Shown here: piece after piece, positions 11,531-24,332 of the stretch
How positions within the stretch are numbered: the stretch's first letter is position 1
Layout: each line of letters begins with the position of its first letter
Source: Acorus gramineus
Lineage: Eukaryota; Streptophyta; Magnoliopsida; Acorales; Acoraceae
Length of the DNA stretch: 64,000 nucleotides
Direction of reading: 5' to 3'
Assembly: GCA_030737835.1 (NCBI GenBank)
Contig: CM060852.1
Span: forward strand, 21,251,868 to 21,315,867
Translations under genes and position numbers: made by a program
Notes under the pieces: generated by a model
What the model was told of the DNA's origin: nothing
The model's database searches: none
Seen by the model: the letters and a program-made list of their open reading frames with translations, nothing else

Positions 11531-13890
11531 TCTGTGATGGATAAGTGTCTTAATAATCTGCCTTGAGTGATGTGGGTCAATGACAAGTAGTCATAAATCA
11601 ATTAAAAATGAAAACATTTTTATTGGAATGGGATTTTATCAAAATCCGTTTTGAGCAGCCATCTTGGATGGATAGCTGAATAAATTTTTAAAAATAATAC
11701 GTCCAATACAATTATACAACCCCATTTATATGTTACATTATTATTATTTTAAAAAAAAAAAAAAACATACACTCTCCTATTTCCCCTCTATCTAAAATCC
11801 TTCTACATCCACAGACGACACGGTTACAATGTCTGACACAAACGTGAACTTCATCATGAAGTGACTTTGTCATGTAGATAGCATTGGTCATTAGTCTATT
11901 GAATGTCATTAACATTGTAAATGTTATGCCCAAGAAAAACATCTGGTTGGTAAGTTCATGATTAATAAGCCTCCATCCACTGTTTATAGCATCAAGCGAA
12001 ATTTTCCTCGGCAAATGAATCCCCTATGAAAAAATATTCATGGGTAAAATTAATATTTCATAGTTAAAAATTTAGTGTTAATTATACAATATAAATATAT
12101 ATTACCCTGAAAACTTTTCCTTAGGAAAGCCCATTTTATAAATTGAGTGGGAGGGGGTCTCATGATGAAATGAGTTGAAATATTAGATAGGTATTGGAGT
12201 TGAAAATTGTTTATATTCAGTCCAGTTCACAATCCTATTTACATCTCACACAAATTTTTTTAATATATACTTAGCTAATTAAGTACATCCTCTCATAAAA
12301 ATTAAATACATACTCATATAAATTAAATACATATATTTTAATTATATTTTTGTATAAAAGGTATAATGAGATAATGAAATATATATTGTGTTACGTGATT
12401 TTGTATATTGCGTTAGTGACATAATTACAAATGAGTTGCATTTTTTAAATTGTTAAGAAAAACATTGGCTTTGAGGGATGGTGGTTGAAAAATCACAGTT
12501 TTTTTTTATTTTTTAATGATTTTTTATTTATTTTGTATTTTCATGATCTCTAATTTAAATATCTCATGCTTTTTTAGAAGTTAATTTTTAAAATATATGC
12601 TTTAAGGGCATCCTTGTGTTGTGATCAATTGTTTTTTCATATTTAGTTTTAAAATATTTTTCAAGCTAATTATTTTAATTTTTTTTTAAGGTAAATAATA
12701 AGATTTCAAGTTTTTTTTAAATGTGAAAGAAGCAGTAAAAAACAACTTTCTATCTAAATTATCCATTACTTCAAGGATTCGGTCATTATTCGTCAACTTT
12801 ATTTATCTTGAATTACCATATAATTATATCATTTTATAAATACATTTTTTCTTAGTCTAAGTCTATTAGCCTCCAGCCCCCCCTTGTTCTAATTCCTAGC
12901 TCCGCCCTTGTATTCAACTATATGCTGTTACATAAAATAATGTATATACTAAGATACACTAGTATATATAATTTTTTCTTTGTGAAAAGCCCCAAACAAA
13001 TTTACTCCACACATTATAATAGAACCTCATACACTTTAATAACGCAATATATATTACGTACTGTTAAAGCTAAAAAAAGACTGAGTGTATCATCGGTCAT
13101 AAATTTAATACCATCTTGGGCTCCATTTGCATCTTGGACTTTATTTTGATTAAAGGATAATTTAGCTACTTGTCCATGGTTTTGAAAATAAGTACAAAAG
13201 AAGTGATAAACACTATTTTAACTTTTATGTTAAATTAAAAAATCTGTAATTTAGCTACTTATTCATTTTTTTATGACAAATAAATAAGTTACTTTTAACC
13301 ATCCAAAATCAATTATCCGCCTATTCAACTCTTCACCATACAAGATTTAAGGTTGCGTTATAGGATTCAAGTTTAACATAATTTTTGTTTAAATTAAACT
13401 GTTTTTGAAAATAACTCTTCAGAAAGCATATTTTTATTAGATTCATGAAAAAGTATTTTTTTAATAAATAAAAATTGGTTTTCGCTTTTGTGTAAAGTTT
13501 GGACGTCCATTGAGCGTTTAAAAATGAATTTAGATAAAGTAAGATTCTTGCAATTAAAGTAGATTTTCAAAACTTGTTCAAATACATTTTAAAACAGTCT
13601 TAGATTTTTTTTGGTGAAAGCGAAAAATAAAATTTAGCTATTAAAAGCAGCTTTCCAAAGGCACCCTATGACAATGATCATGAAATTCAAATTGCAATTC
13701 ATATGTGATAGAAGCACAAAAATATGAAAACTGCAGTGATTCAAGTATAATGGGACTCCAAACTCATGACCGCACGATTGTAAATTTTATCGTTAACTAT
13801 TGGGCTATGGATTCAAGTCCAAGAGTAGATAACTTGTTATAATTAAAAAAATTATTTTGCTATTGAGGACAACTAAAGCCGCCTCTCTTG
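11531..13890. other. Intergenic, AT-rich, no supported gene
   Basis: Only short unsupported reading frames. A motif GACTGAGTGTATCA at about 13079-13092 recurs near 63811 and, in the related form GACTGAGTGTAACA, in the inverted-repeat MITE at 61115-61241, so a decayed MITE end is likely at about 13000-13095. Confidence 0.5.
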
Positions 13891-13899
13891 GAGCCTATC

Positions 13900-14345
13900 C
13901 TAAAAAAAAAAGGGGTGGGGTACTAAGAAAACAAAATGTGAGAGAGAAGCACAGAAAGAGGGAAAAAAAAGGGAGAAAGAGAGAGGGGCTTGGGAGTGAG
14001 GCAGAGGGCATTGGTGGCGGTGCAGGGTGGTGGTGGGCGGAGGATGACGGCTGACCGCCTCTTTCTTTTTTGTTTTCTCTCTCTTTTCCCTTCTTTTTCT
14101 CTCTCTCTCTCTCTCTCCTGCTACCTCTCCTCCGTCCACCCCCTCCGCCACCGCCACCGGCCACCTCCGCCCTTCTTCTCCCTCCGTCTCTCTCTTTCTC
14201 CCTCCCCCTCCATCGTGTCTTTCCCAATCACCGCCACCCTCCGCTCTCTCCCCCCCCCCCCCTCCTTTTTTCTTGAATATGGAAACCCCACCCCTAAAAG
14301 ACAAATATAAAGACTGGGGTAGCATCTTTGAGGGGTTTGTTTAAC
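13900..14345. repeat. GA/CT-rich and GC-rich island with inverted ends
   Basis: The interior is purine-rich, then pyrimidine-rich (GA runs at 13940-13990, CT runs at 14070-14230). It is bounded by GGGGTGGGGT at about 13911 and its inverse ACCCCACCCC at about 14286. This resembles the capture-type Mutator-like element at 36814-37430, but no target-site duplication was found. The overlapping reading frames on both strands are low-complexity and are not called. Confidence 0.35.
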
Positions 14346-15194
14346 CTTCCTTTTGCCCATTTACCCCCTTTTGGGGTGAGGAATGAATATTTTCCCCCGA
14401 TAGCTTAACTAGAATTGATAATTATCTGTGCAAAAAATAAATTTTTATTTGTTGTCTTTTCTGTTAAAGTATCATCTTTGTTACTTGATTCACCCTTGAT
14501 AAAAATTAAAATTAAGTTGTGGATAAGAGATGGTTGAAAAATTATAATTTTTAAAATGACAATTATACAAATACATAATGTATTTGATAAATATGTATAA
14601 AAGATGTATGTATTTGATATGATAGATGTGACATGATTTTTAAGTGCTTATTAGAGTGTTGGATGAGATAGATAATGATATTTTTATGTGTTTTAATAAA
14701 TAAAATTTCTGATAAGTAATTACAGGCTTCTACTAAAATATTATCATAATTTATACTAACTTGTTCAAATATATCAGAACTTAATCTTGCAAAACAAATA
14801 AACTTTTATTTTTTTCTACTCTCCTCTTTCTTGAGTTATTCCGCACCCTTAATCCAGGGGAGGGTGTGTTAATTTATGAAAATGAGTCTCGGAACATCAC
14901 ACCATGCTTGTTGAATTAAAAATTATACACGTCCTCTTAAGCAATTTTTAAATTAAAAAAATATTCAAAAGTTCCATGAAAAACAATTAACAATAGTAAT
15001 TCATTTCCGTGGACTGTACGGTGACTACAGGACTTACATGGCAATTGCAAAACAAACCCTTGAAAACTGTATGTATTCACTAAATTAATATTCCCTATTG
15101 TTAATTAGAAAAGACACGTAAGCAATGGTTAGAGTTTAAAATCTATATCTTATATTAATGTGCAATAATCCCATGGTAAGTACATTTAGTTGGG
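14346..15194. other. Intergenic, no supported gene
   Basis: AT-rich sequence in which I see nothing definable. Confidence 0.5.
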
Positions 15195-15690
15195 TTACCG
15201 GGCCGGGTCGGCCCTTTGAAACAGGGCCCAAGCCTGGCCTGTGGGCTTGTCTATCCAGCGGGCCTGGCCGGGCTGGGCCGTTGCCAAATAATCATGCTCA
15301 GGTCTTGCCCACCGGCCTGGGTTTGCTGGGCAAGACTCGAGCTTTGGGCCCACCAGCAGGCCTGCGGATCCTTACTTTAAACATGATTTTTTTTTAATAT
15401 TAAGTTGTACATTTATATATTAATGTTAAATTAACACAAATTAAAAATATAACGTTAACATTAATTAAATATATTATATTTATTAAAAAAAATTGTTTAT
15501 ATCCATTGGATTGATTTTAATCAATAAAAAAATGAAAAAGCACATGGCCCCAATGAGCCTTTGGGCTGGCCCGTGGGTCAGGTTCGGACCCGAGAATCAG
15601 GTCATGGCCCGACCCGCTCGAAAAACAGTCCGAGCAGGTTTTTATTCTATGGATCCGGACTAGGTGGGCCGGGTTTTCTGGCCTCGGGAC
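15195..15690. mobile_element. Probable hAT-like element with GGCCC-rich arms
   Basis: Two arms rich in GGGCC and GGCCC motifs (about 15198-15370 and 15546-15690) flank an AT-rich centre of about 170 bp. The composition matches the ends of the other hAT-like elements here. Exact ends and a target-site duplication were not resolved. Confidence 0.4.
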
Positions 15691-15892
15691 AGACTTAGTC
15701 TTCATTTTTTAGTACATTTTTTTTTCCGAAATGTATATTTTTTCATATAAAAGCATATTCTCTGCACACAAATTTCCAATCACTTCATTGATTATTCAAC
15801 TGCGTCAAGGTTCTTGTGACTTTAACACATACTTGGACGCCAAGAAACAGAACTTTATTAGTTTTTTAAACTCGCATGGAAGTATTTATCTA

Positions 15893-16405
15893 GGAAAAAT
15901 TTCAAATAACACCCTGTAAATTTTCTGAAATTCATATAACCTTTAATTTTTTCTAAAGTCCATATAACCCCCAAAACACCTATATAAATTTAAATAACCC
16001 CGTAACTTAACTTTCATTGACGGGTAAGAATAATTCTGCAAATATTCTATTTGGTTGATCTTAATTGGAAACATTGAATACTAAAAAAGTCCAACAATTT
16101 ATTAAAAATGTGAAAAATCTTATATAAATGATAATTATACCCATTCAGATAAATTATAAAACCACTATTTATAGAGGATTTTTCAATTTTTAATACATCG
16201 TAGGGGTTTTTGGTATGCTATGTTTTTAACCAGAGGTTAACTAGACAGAATATTCGTTGAATAGTTCTAATATGTCAAAAAAAAATTAACTCAATGAGCT
16301 ATTTGACTTTACAAAGGTGTTTTAAAGGAATTATATAGATTTCAAGAAAAGTTATGAGTTATATTGATTTCAAACAGTTTGTAGGGGTTTATATGGATTG
16401 TTCCC
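15893..16405. mobile_element. Mutator-like MITE with 'CATATAACC' subterminal repeats
   Basis: Inverted ends start GGAAAAATTTCAAATAACAC on the left and the inverse of GGGAACAATCCATATAAACC on the right, with similarity continuing for about 50 bp. The flanks read TTTATCTA before and TTTTATCGA after, a plausible imperfect 8-9 bp duplication. A related end is present at 63836-64000, running off the window. Confidence 0.6.
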
Positions 16406-16540
16406 TTTTATCGATTATAAAAGCTTTTGTCTGTTTTAGAAGGTCAATGTCTATGTCACTGATTTGGATCATTTTTATTTAATTGAAATATCGATTCCCA
16501 ATTTCGCACTTATCATTTGAAATCAATTGTAAAAAGAGTA

Positions 16541-18180
16541 CTGCTACACATGCCTCACTATTTAAGTCCTATTCACAAACTTAATGATGTGTCATTCTTT
16601 TATTGGTTGCTTATTTGATTTTTTAAAAATGTTAAATTAAAATATAAAATACTATATTACCCTCACTTAAATCCCACATTTTCCTCCCTCGCTGAACCCA
16701 TCCCCACTTTTTTCGAAAAGCAAATCAATCTATTCCATTTTGGGAATCGAGTTTTTTCAAAACCAATTCAAAATAAAAAGAAGAAACCATGAAAAGCAAA
16801 ACTGAAATTAGAATCATCTAAGGTTTTTTTTTTAAAAAAAAAATCTAAAAAAAAAAAAATTCATTAAAAAATCCCATTTATTCACAAACACTGAAAAAGA
16901 TGGAATTTTTATTTGTGACATCTCATTCAACCATAAAACGAACGTTTTTTTTTTTTTGAAACGTTGTTGTTAATTTGATGATTATTTCATTACAATCATT
17001 AGACAAAGTATTTGCGATGGATGCAAAGTTTTTTTTCAATGAATGCAGAAATAAAACACAAATCATAGTATAAAATAAGCGTTCAAAATAAAAGTCAGTT
17101 ACATTTATAAAATGAAACTTAATTTCAACAATAAATTGCATTAGAAGTGAGTTACATTTATAAATGTAACTTATTTTTGTTAAATATAACAATTAAACGT
17201 CAGTTACATTTCAGATATAATGCATGTTTATATTAGATTAACATGTCACTAATTTTTGAAAAATAATGTATATAAGTCTAAAATAATAGTTTGAAATATG
17301 TAATTAACTTTTGAAAAATAATGTATATAAGTCTAAAATAATAGTTTGAAATATGTAACTAACTTTTGAATGTTTCACAACCCAAACCAATGTAAAATAA
17401 TTTAATATCAAACGCCATATCAAAGAAAAGATTGTAATAAAGACCGGACCAAATATTGCTTCTTTAGTTTTTTTGTGCGACAAACAAGTAATAAATCATT
17501 GGAATAATGCAAATTGAATGTATCTAAAAATGGATTTAACATCTAGCACCAAATTCAAAAACAAAAAATTATTACAAATACAAAACAAATAATGTGACCC
17601 AATATTACATGCTACAAAACGATGCTTTTCAGTAGTTCAAACAATTATAAAATTGAGAACATCAAGAGAATTCTAACCTCCATGAACTGCACGATGAAAT
17701 CGATAAGTTTATGCTTGTGCATATCCTCGCAATGGCAGTTTGTAATAAAAAAGCTAATATCATAACCTTGAAAAAGAAAAAGAGACAAAAACATAATTTC
17801 AAGTTGCTGGAGATGGTTTGAGTCGATATGATTTTGATCAATTCATTGATAAAGATGGATATTAGTTAGCAAATATTTCTTCTAACACAAATTCTGTTTC
17901 AGATAGAGAAGAAAAAGAAGCCGCAGATGGACAAACAGACAGATCATATATATTTTTTTTCATCTTATGAAGCAAAAAGAGAATATTATTAATTGCCAAA
18001 AATTATGGGATTTGATCCTCCACAAAATTTAAAAAATTATGCCACATCATCAAACTCCTTGATTAAGGGAAGTAGTTATCGAAAAATACAAAAAGGGTAA
18101 AATAAGTATTAACACTTCTGCCACCTCATGGGGCCTATATGGGATCTATAAAATGAGGCCTATGGATCATTATTGTTGTC
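16541..18180. mobile_element. DNA transposon of the FAR1-carrying family, copy C
   Basis: An exact 10 bp duplication AAAAAGAGTA flanks this 1.64 kb unit (16531-16540 and 18181-18190), within the 8-11 bp range of Mutator-like elements. Its left end CTGCTACACATGCC matches TTGCTACACATGCC at the start of the copy at 56491. The interior has several GTTACATTT and GTAACT motifs, as in the other two copies. Terminal inverted repeats are not obvious. No coding remnant was recognised in this copy. Confidence 0.6.
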
Positions 18181-18190
18181 AAAAAGAGTA

Positions 18191-18674
18191 TTTTCACAAA
18201 AAACAGTCTAGGTCCTTCCATCTCCTATCTGTTTTTTATCTTAGTAAATGAATTCATTCATATCAACTAAAAGAAGGATTTATATAGTGTACATCAAAAT
18301 AAATCTCAAGAAGCTTACATAGGAGGGAAGAGAACATTCCATCTCCTTTCTGTTGTTTACCCATTTTATATATTTTTATGCACTATATATATGTTGTTAA
18401 CTCATACACTGTTTATCTCATGTACATCGTAAAGCCAATCATGTATATTGTTTAAGTATCTATGTACATTATTGAATTTCATATACTATTATTCATCTCA
18501 TGTACATTGTTGCATAAGATGCATATACTAATGATATTTGGATGGAAAGATCTTTAATATATAAAACCATTCACTTGGGGGTGTTCTAATATGTTAAAAA
18601 AGTTGAGTTAGTTTCACAATTGGTTCTAATCGGGGTGTAAACCTTTGATTCCTTGATGAATGGGACTTGTTCAA

Positions 18675-18721
<47 letters not shown>

Positions 18722-19624
18722 CGAAATAACATTCAGGGTCTATTACCTTAATCCATGTTGTCCAAATCAATTTTTGGAAGTTAATTATGTAATAGTTTTC
18801 TAGTGACAATACATTTCTGGGTCTTGGCTCCAACATTTTTCAACATTGTTAGGTGCAGAGAACACATGAACTTGAACGATCCATTGATGGTGACAATAAA
18901 TGTATGAAACCTGGAAAGTTCACAACCAAACACCATTGTAGATGTTAGAAAGAAATGCCATAAATCCAATATAGTAAGGAAAATGATATGTCCAGCCCTA
19001 ACTATGTGTAGCCCTGTCTGCTGTTAATCTAACCAATTGTTTTAAAAAATATATATTACATTATCGCAGTGTCAAAAATGATCTTTAGGTATGGGGCTAC
19101 AAAATGAATTAAGTGTATCAACACTTATTCAAGAAACCAAATTGGTTGCAATGAATGTCACACCACAGCAAAATTTAACACATGCATCTACCACCAAACA
19201 AAAGTAGGCCACATTATTCATCATCACATGGAGACACTTTGTGGACCTTAGTCACAAAAATGTAAGTTCATTAATAATTCAAGTTAGTTAGGATAAATTT
19301 CAGAGATAATTAAATCTCTTAAGAAAAAACATGTAGAAATATTGATGCCCGAGTATAAAGGATAGTTTCCAATTTATGAAAAATGTGGCAAATCATCTAA
19401 ACAGGTAAACAAATCCTAAACGTAATAAACTCACATTTCAACAAATAGAAGTTTGTTTGACTGATGGATAAGGGAAGATATCTAAAAAAAATTCAAATTC
19501 TGTGACTATACTTTGGACACAACTAAGCAAAAGCTCTAAGAACAACCAGGTATTGACACAATCACTAATGAGAGTAAACCATTCAAAAGGTGCACCAGAT
19601 ATGAATCATATTTCACTAAATATA
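18191..19624. other. Intergenic, downstream of the first GDSL gene
   Basis: No gene is supported. It contains an (AAT)n microsatellite at about 18677-18718. The final part should hold the 3' untranslated region of the minus-strand GDSL gene. Confidence 0.5.
18677..18718 (+). repeat. (AAT)n microsatellite
   Basis: About 14 uninterrupted AAT/ATA triplets. Such loci are usually length-polymorphic. Confidence 0.9.
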
Positions 19625-22129
19625 TCAAGCGACCATGTCACCTCTAACTTGTCCTTCCTGTAATCCTGATACACCATTCATGAACAACTGCTCACTGCAC
19701 TCAGCATGCCCAGCATTTTCAATCAATGGAGATATCGAAAAAGCCCCTTCGGACAACAATGCAAGCGCGACGAGCTTGTGTGCTGCCTCTGTCAGGTGAA
19801 GTCCATCCCAACTCAAACGCGACGATGGATCATCGCACGCGATCACGCCATCAAGTCCACACATGTCCGATGAGTTGTAATTGTACGCACCTCCCTTTCC
19901 GCAACACGCAACAAGCGCTCCATCGCCATTGAATCCTGCATAGGAAACAACAGAGGTGATGAACAAACAGAGGATTCGGTGACAGTTTTGTTGGAAATTT
20001 AAAACATTCTCGAAGAGATGTTTTAGAGAGTCTCTAAATAAGGAATAAATTTTTCAATGGGAATTTTGTTCCCTTAGAAATATTTAGTCGTGCAACTGTT
20101 AAACAATGTAGTCTTTAAATGTGTTGCATGTGGATGTTGGGTAGGGCATGGACATGGTCATGGTCTCAGGCTCAGGTATGGATATGGGTATGAGTACAAC
20201 ATGAGTTCGCAATGGCTGCAATGTTTTATGGGCATAACTAAAATGTTTTCCATAAATAGGTGGTTTTCTTCTACAAAGATTTGTGTTTTTCTATCATCAA
20301 GTCTACGACCGGTTTGACTTCTTTTCTTACTTTCACCAAGAAGAAAACAATGAGGGCTGAGTGATTTTATCTCGAGAACAGATAGTCTAAGACCATATGC
20401 GATTTAAAGGGCGTATTCCATACCAGGCCCTCTTTAACTTCTGTCTTTTTAATTATTGCTCTTTGTTTAGTATAAGAATAGCTTTATTTTCCAACAAGTT
20501 TAGCCATTCCAATGAATGTTTAGTGAGGAATGTGAACCGAATTTTTGTGGTGAGCGATAAACATCAATCAAGATGTTGTAGTAATCAGCGAAGGCGATGG
20601 AGGCGTGTGGATGCGTGATGCGTGCGAAATCCAGCTCCTCTCGAAGGAGGCGATTGTGGTGCTCAATCAGCTCGTTCGGCCAGTGCAAACATCCGGTTTC
20701 AGGTTCATAGTCGCCTTTGTTCATGCTTTCGAACATGGTGAGATATCTGGGTGTGCATCCTAGTGGGATGATCCCGGGAACCACCAGCATTCGCGCACCA
20801 AGATTGACTAATGCCTGCGCAATGTGATGAATTATGAAGAGGAAGAATTCGATGGATGTCAAAAAACAGAGGTTTCAGTACTCTCACATCAACTGCTCTT
20901 CGGATGACATCAATGACTGATCTAACAAGGATGTGAAGCTCATTGAGGCTCTTCCCTTCTTGTATGGCTATGTCGTAATCGTTTATGCCGAATTCACCAA
21001 CAAAAAAGAGGGACTTACTCAAGCAGTACTGATCACTGCAATCTTCACAACATAAAGATTGAATGATTCAGAATGAATAACAAAACAACCCATGATTGAT
21101 CCCTCTTCATATATATGGCACTGTTTGGTATCCATTGTTAAACTGATTATACTTCTGTGAAAGCTGTTTTTAGATAATCTGTTCTGAACATATTGTTTTA
21201 GGTAGTGTTAGGAAACAAGTTTTTTTTTTTTTTCTATAAAACTAGGAAGAGCGTTGGCAAACGAGATTGGATTAATTATGATTCCTCCAAAACTGTAATC
21301 TACAAAAACAATTCAAAATAGTTTTCGAAAGCTACTTTAAAAATTAGTTGATTTCATATATTGATTTTTCTTGTTTGTTGAAAGTCAACAAAACAATCAC
21401 TTAAAAGTTGATTAAAAGTAACTTTTATGGAAAAAGAAATATATTGAAGGTAGCTTTTATGCACAAAGAAACTGTTTTGAAAATTAGTCCCAAAGTGGCC
21501 TTACTCAAAGTTTGCGCAAGTGATGGCAAAAGCTGCTTAAACCAGCTGATCTGAGCTTCCGAGGTCTGGTTCACCATGAAATTATGCAACCCAAACTCTT
21601 GAAGGTGGTCGACATCGACCGCTGTGGCTCCGGTGACTGCGAAATTGACTCCCCAACGGAAACCATGGCCATCCGGTCCGGCAAGGTATGGAGGCAGCAA
21701 AGGAAGCCCGAAAGTTTCGGCTGCACGGCCCGACATCGACACAACAAGAAATTTATTAGTTCATTTTTCAAAAGCGTTGTTTCAGAAGATTCTAAAACAC
21801 TGAGAATTGGATAATCAGAAACCGATTGGATTCGCGTTTGACATTTAAAAAGTAAAATCCGTGCAACTGCAGACATGAATACCAATGAAGTCAATGATCA
21901 GACGACCATCGGAGAAACGGCCAGTGGGGCGTTTGAAATATGTCATTCCATATGGAGGCGGAGCGATGTCGTCGCCCTGTAAACAGCGATAGTTTCCGGT
22001 GTCGGTGATCGAGTCTCCGAAGCTGAAGATGGATGTATATTTATTTGTTAATACTGGTGATTCAGATGAAACTACAGAGAGGAGAATGGTTAGCAAAGAG
22101 AGTTTGGTTAATAGAACAGAAGAGGCCAT
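19625..22129 (-). CDS. GDSL-type esterase/lipase (first of pair)
   Basis: A secreted SGNH/GDSL hydrolase, expected to cleave ester bonds of lipids or acylated secondary metabolites; the substrate cannot be told from sequence. Exons: 21883-22129, 21505-21720, 21042-21505 is not continuous: exon 3 is 20888-21042, exon 4 20538-20814 and exon 5 19625-19935. All introns have GT-AG ends. The spliced product is 401 aa, usual for the family. A hydrophobic signal peptide covers about residues 1-23. Block [13 protein letters not shown] gives the nucleophile Ser40; block II is [11 protein letters not shown]; block [11 protein letters not shown] gives Asn175; block [13 protein letters not shown] gives Asp342 and His345, so the catalytic set is complete. 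It has the same exon number and phases as the gene at 30933-35864, so the two are old tandem duplicates. It resembles the sinapine-esterase and acetylajmalan-esterase-like branch. Confidence 0.92.
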
Positions 22130-22299
22130 AAGGAGAGATTGAAGAGATTGTTTGGAAGAAAGAAAAAATGATCACATGTGGATGGACTGTTTTAAATTGT
22201 CCTTTTCAAATGCCCGCTCCAATTTTTTCATTCATATGTAAATTATTGTGTTGTGTCCCACATGTTGCACTAACGAGTAACATATCAATCAATCAAAAA
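22130..22299 (-). promoter_or_regulatory. Upstream region of the first GDSL gene
   Basis: Only about 170 bp separate the start codon from a long inverted-repeat MITE, so the proximal promoter is confined to this stretch or extends into the MITE. No clear TATA box was picked out. Confidence 0.3.
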
Positions 22300-22796
22300 A
22301 ATGATCAAATAAATCTCTTAAAAGTGATAAATACCTAAATCAGCTACTTTTTAAAATTATACATAAAAAAGTCTCATTTTATAATTTTAAAAACATAAAA
22401 GACTAATCTGCCCCTATGCAATTAGATTATTAAGATATTCCATACTTCTTAACTTTATTACAATATTTCACCCTCTTAATTTTGTTAATATATATATTTC
22501 ACACATTCTCACGTAGAATTTTTTTTTATTCTACATTCTTTGTGATTAAGTGGATTTTGTGAGATATGTGCAATATAATTTGAATTTTTTATGATGAACT
22601 CCATTAAGTGTTTTTATGCTTTTTTAAAAAAATGAATATGTACTAATAACACCATTAAAATACGTGAATAGCCAAGCAAAAAAAATGTGCATAAACATTT
22701 AGAATATTAAAATATCATCTCCTGCATTAGGGCGCAATATAGATTTAAATTGCATATTATAATTATAGACAATGAAAAATAATAAACAGCATCTGG

Positions 22797-22848
<52 letters not shown>

Positions 22849-23112
22849 ACACAATATGATATATAATAACAGAACCTCTAAGGAGATTAATTTGGGTCAT
22901 ATAGAGATAGATTGTTGTTTTGTAGGAAATATATGTTTTTGGCGTAGAATAACCTAGCAAGGGTTAGAGAGATGTTAAGGATCTAATTACATAAGGGTAG
23001 ATTAGTCTTTTATGTTTCCAAAATTGTGAAATAAAACTTTTTTAGGTATAATTTTAAAAAGTGGTTGATTTGGATATTTCTAACTTTTCAGATATTTTTT
23101 TGATCATTTTCC
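22300..23112. mobile_element. Long-inverted-repeat MITE with a TA-repeat centre
   Basis: The left arm (about 22300-22432) and the inverse of the right arm (about 22970-23112) match over roughly 130-140 bp, sharing 'ACTTTTTAAAATTATAC' and 'ACATAAAAGACTAATCT'. Between them lies a (TA)n run at 22799-22845. The long inverted arms fit a Mutator-like MITE; a clean target-site duplication was not found. It sits just upstream of the first GDSL gene and could fold into a hairpin transcript. Confidence 0.65.
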
Positions 23113-23848
23113 CTATCAATTACACAAATTAATAGATTTTATTTACCTGTTTTTGGTAGGTATGTGTTTTTTTTATAGTTATTTTTACTTATTAAATCTT
23201 TGAAAAGGTTTTTTTGATAATTATTTACCTACTTTGAGATTTTCTCTCTTTTCATAATTTGAGTACACGAATTGTGATGGTAGGATAGGAGATGGTAGAG
23301 ATAGATTTATCCCCTCCTCTGTGAGAGGACCTGAGTTTGAATATGATCACATGTTAATAGTGGGAAATTTGATCAAGAAAAATACCATGGCATCAGCCAA
23401 CATAAACACGTATAATCTCAATAGACAAAACAGTTGTTTAAGCATTAAACACTTCTCTAGAATATAAAATTGACCCAACATTATGAATCCATCATTTCCC
23501 CCTCTCAAATATGGCAGGATTTGAGGGCAGTTATAGATCAAAATATGGCTGGTTCTCAATATATCTGAAGCGGGGTCTAACTATCTGTTTCAGTTTTTCA
23601 TTTGTTTTCATTAAGCAGATTACTTGATCCAAAGGGATGCAATTAGAGACCATTCTAATGAATTCTATTATGTATAGCCCATGACTTTTTTTGGTAAAGT
23701 TCTTCTTTCACATAGGAATTCCAATTTTGGTTACCAATAAAAATAAATATTTGAAATGTTATACAATCCATTGTTTGTTTGAGTATATCAAAACAAGTAC
23801 AGTGAAGGTGAATATATTATGATGCATATATATATATATATATAATAT
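23113..23848. other. Intergenic, no supported gene
   Basis: AT-rich sequence ending in a short TA run (about 23826-23845) against the copia LTR. Nothing else was recognised. Confidence 0.5.
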
Positions 23849-24332
23849 TGTTGTGAATATAGTGGACAACCATCACTAATCCTAGCCATAACCTCCCACA
23901 CTCTTTAACTCCATAACCCTCACTATTAATCACCTCACTATCTACCCCCTCACCTCTATAGATTTGTAGTACCCTATCTTTGGGATTCCTCCATACACCC
24001 TATAAATAAAGAGAGATTCTTATTCACTATTTGTTGGTTAGTTGTGGAATACATGAGAAACCACACCACTAATCCTAGCCATAACCTCCCCCACTCTTCA
24101 ACTCCATAACCCCCACTATTAATCACCCCACTATCTACCCCCTCACCTCTATAGACTTGTAACACTCTATCTTTGGGATTCCTCCATGCACCCTATAAAT
24201 AGAGGGGTTTCTCATGTATTCCACAACTAACCAACAAATAGTAAATAAGAATTTCTCTCTACTTCTCTTCTATATGTTTGTGTGCTTTGTTTATGTATAC
24301 TTGTGTGTATGTATTCTACTTAGTTTATAACA
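23849..24332 (+). repeat. 5' LTR of the decayed copia element, rearranged
   Basis: This LTR holds two direct copies of its upstream half (23862-24004 and 24066-24200), separated by a reversed copy (24011-24062) of the segment at 24206-24259. Each copy of the upstream half has a CCCTATAAATA promoter-like motif. The 3' LTR at 30461 has only one copy and no inversion. Confidence 0.75.

Noticed and set aside
13857-14360. Several overlapping open frames on both strands as genes
   Set aside because: They are made of GA and CT runs giving Arg/Glu/Gly- or Ser/Leu/Pro-rich products with no domain.
21042-21505. Continuous exon across 21042-21505 in the first GDSL gene
   Set aside because: This span is intron 2 (21043-21504). 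Exon 2 is 21505-21720 and exon 3 is 20888-21042; the entry for this gene should be read that way.
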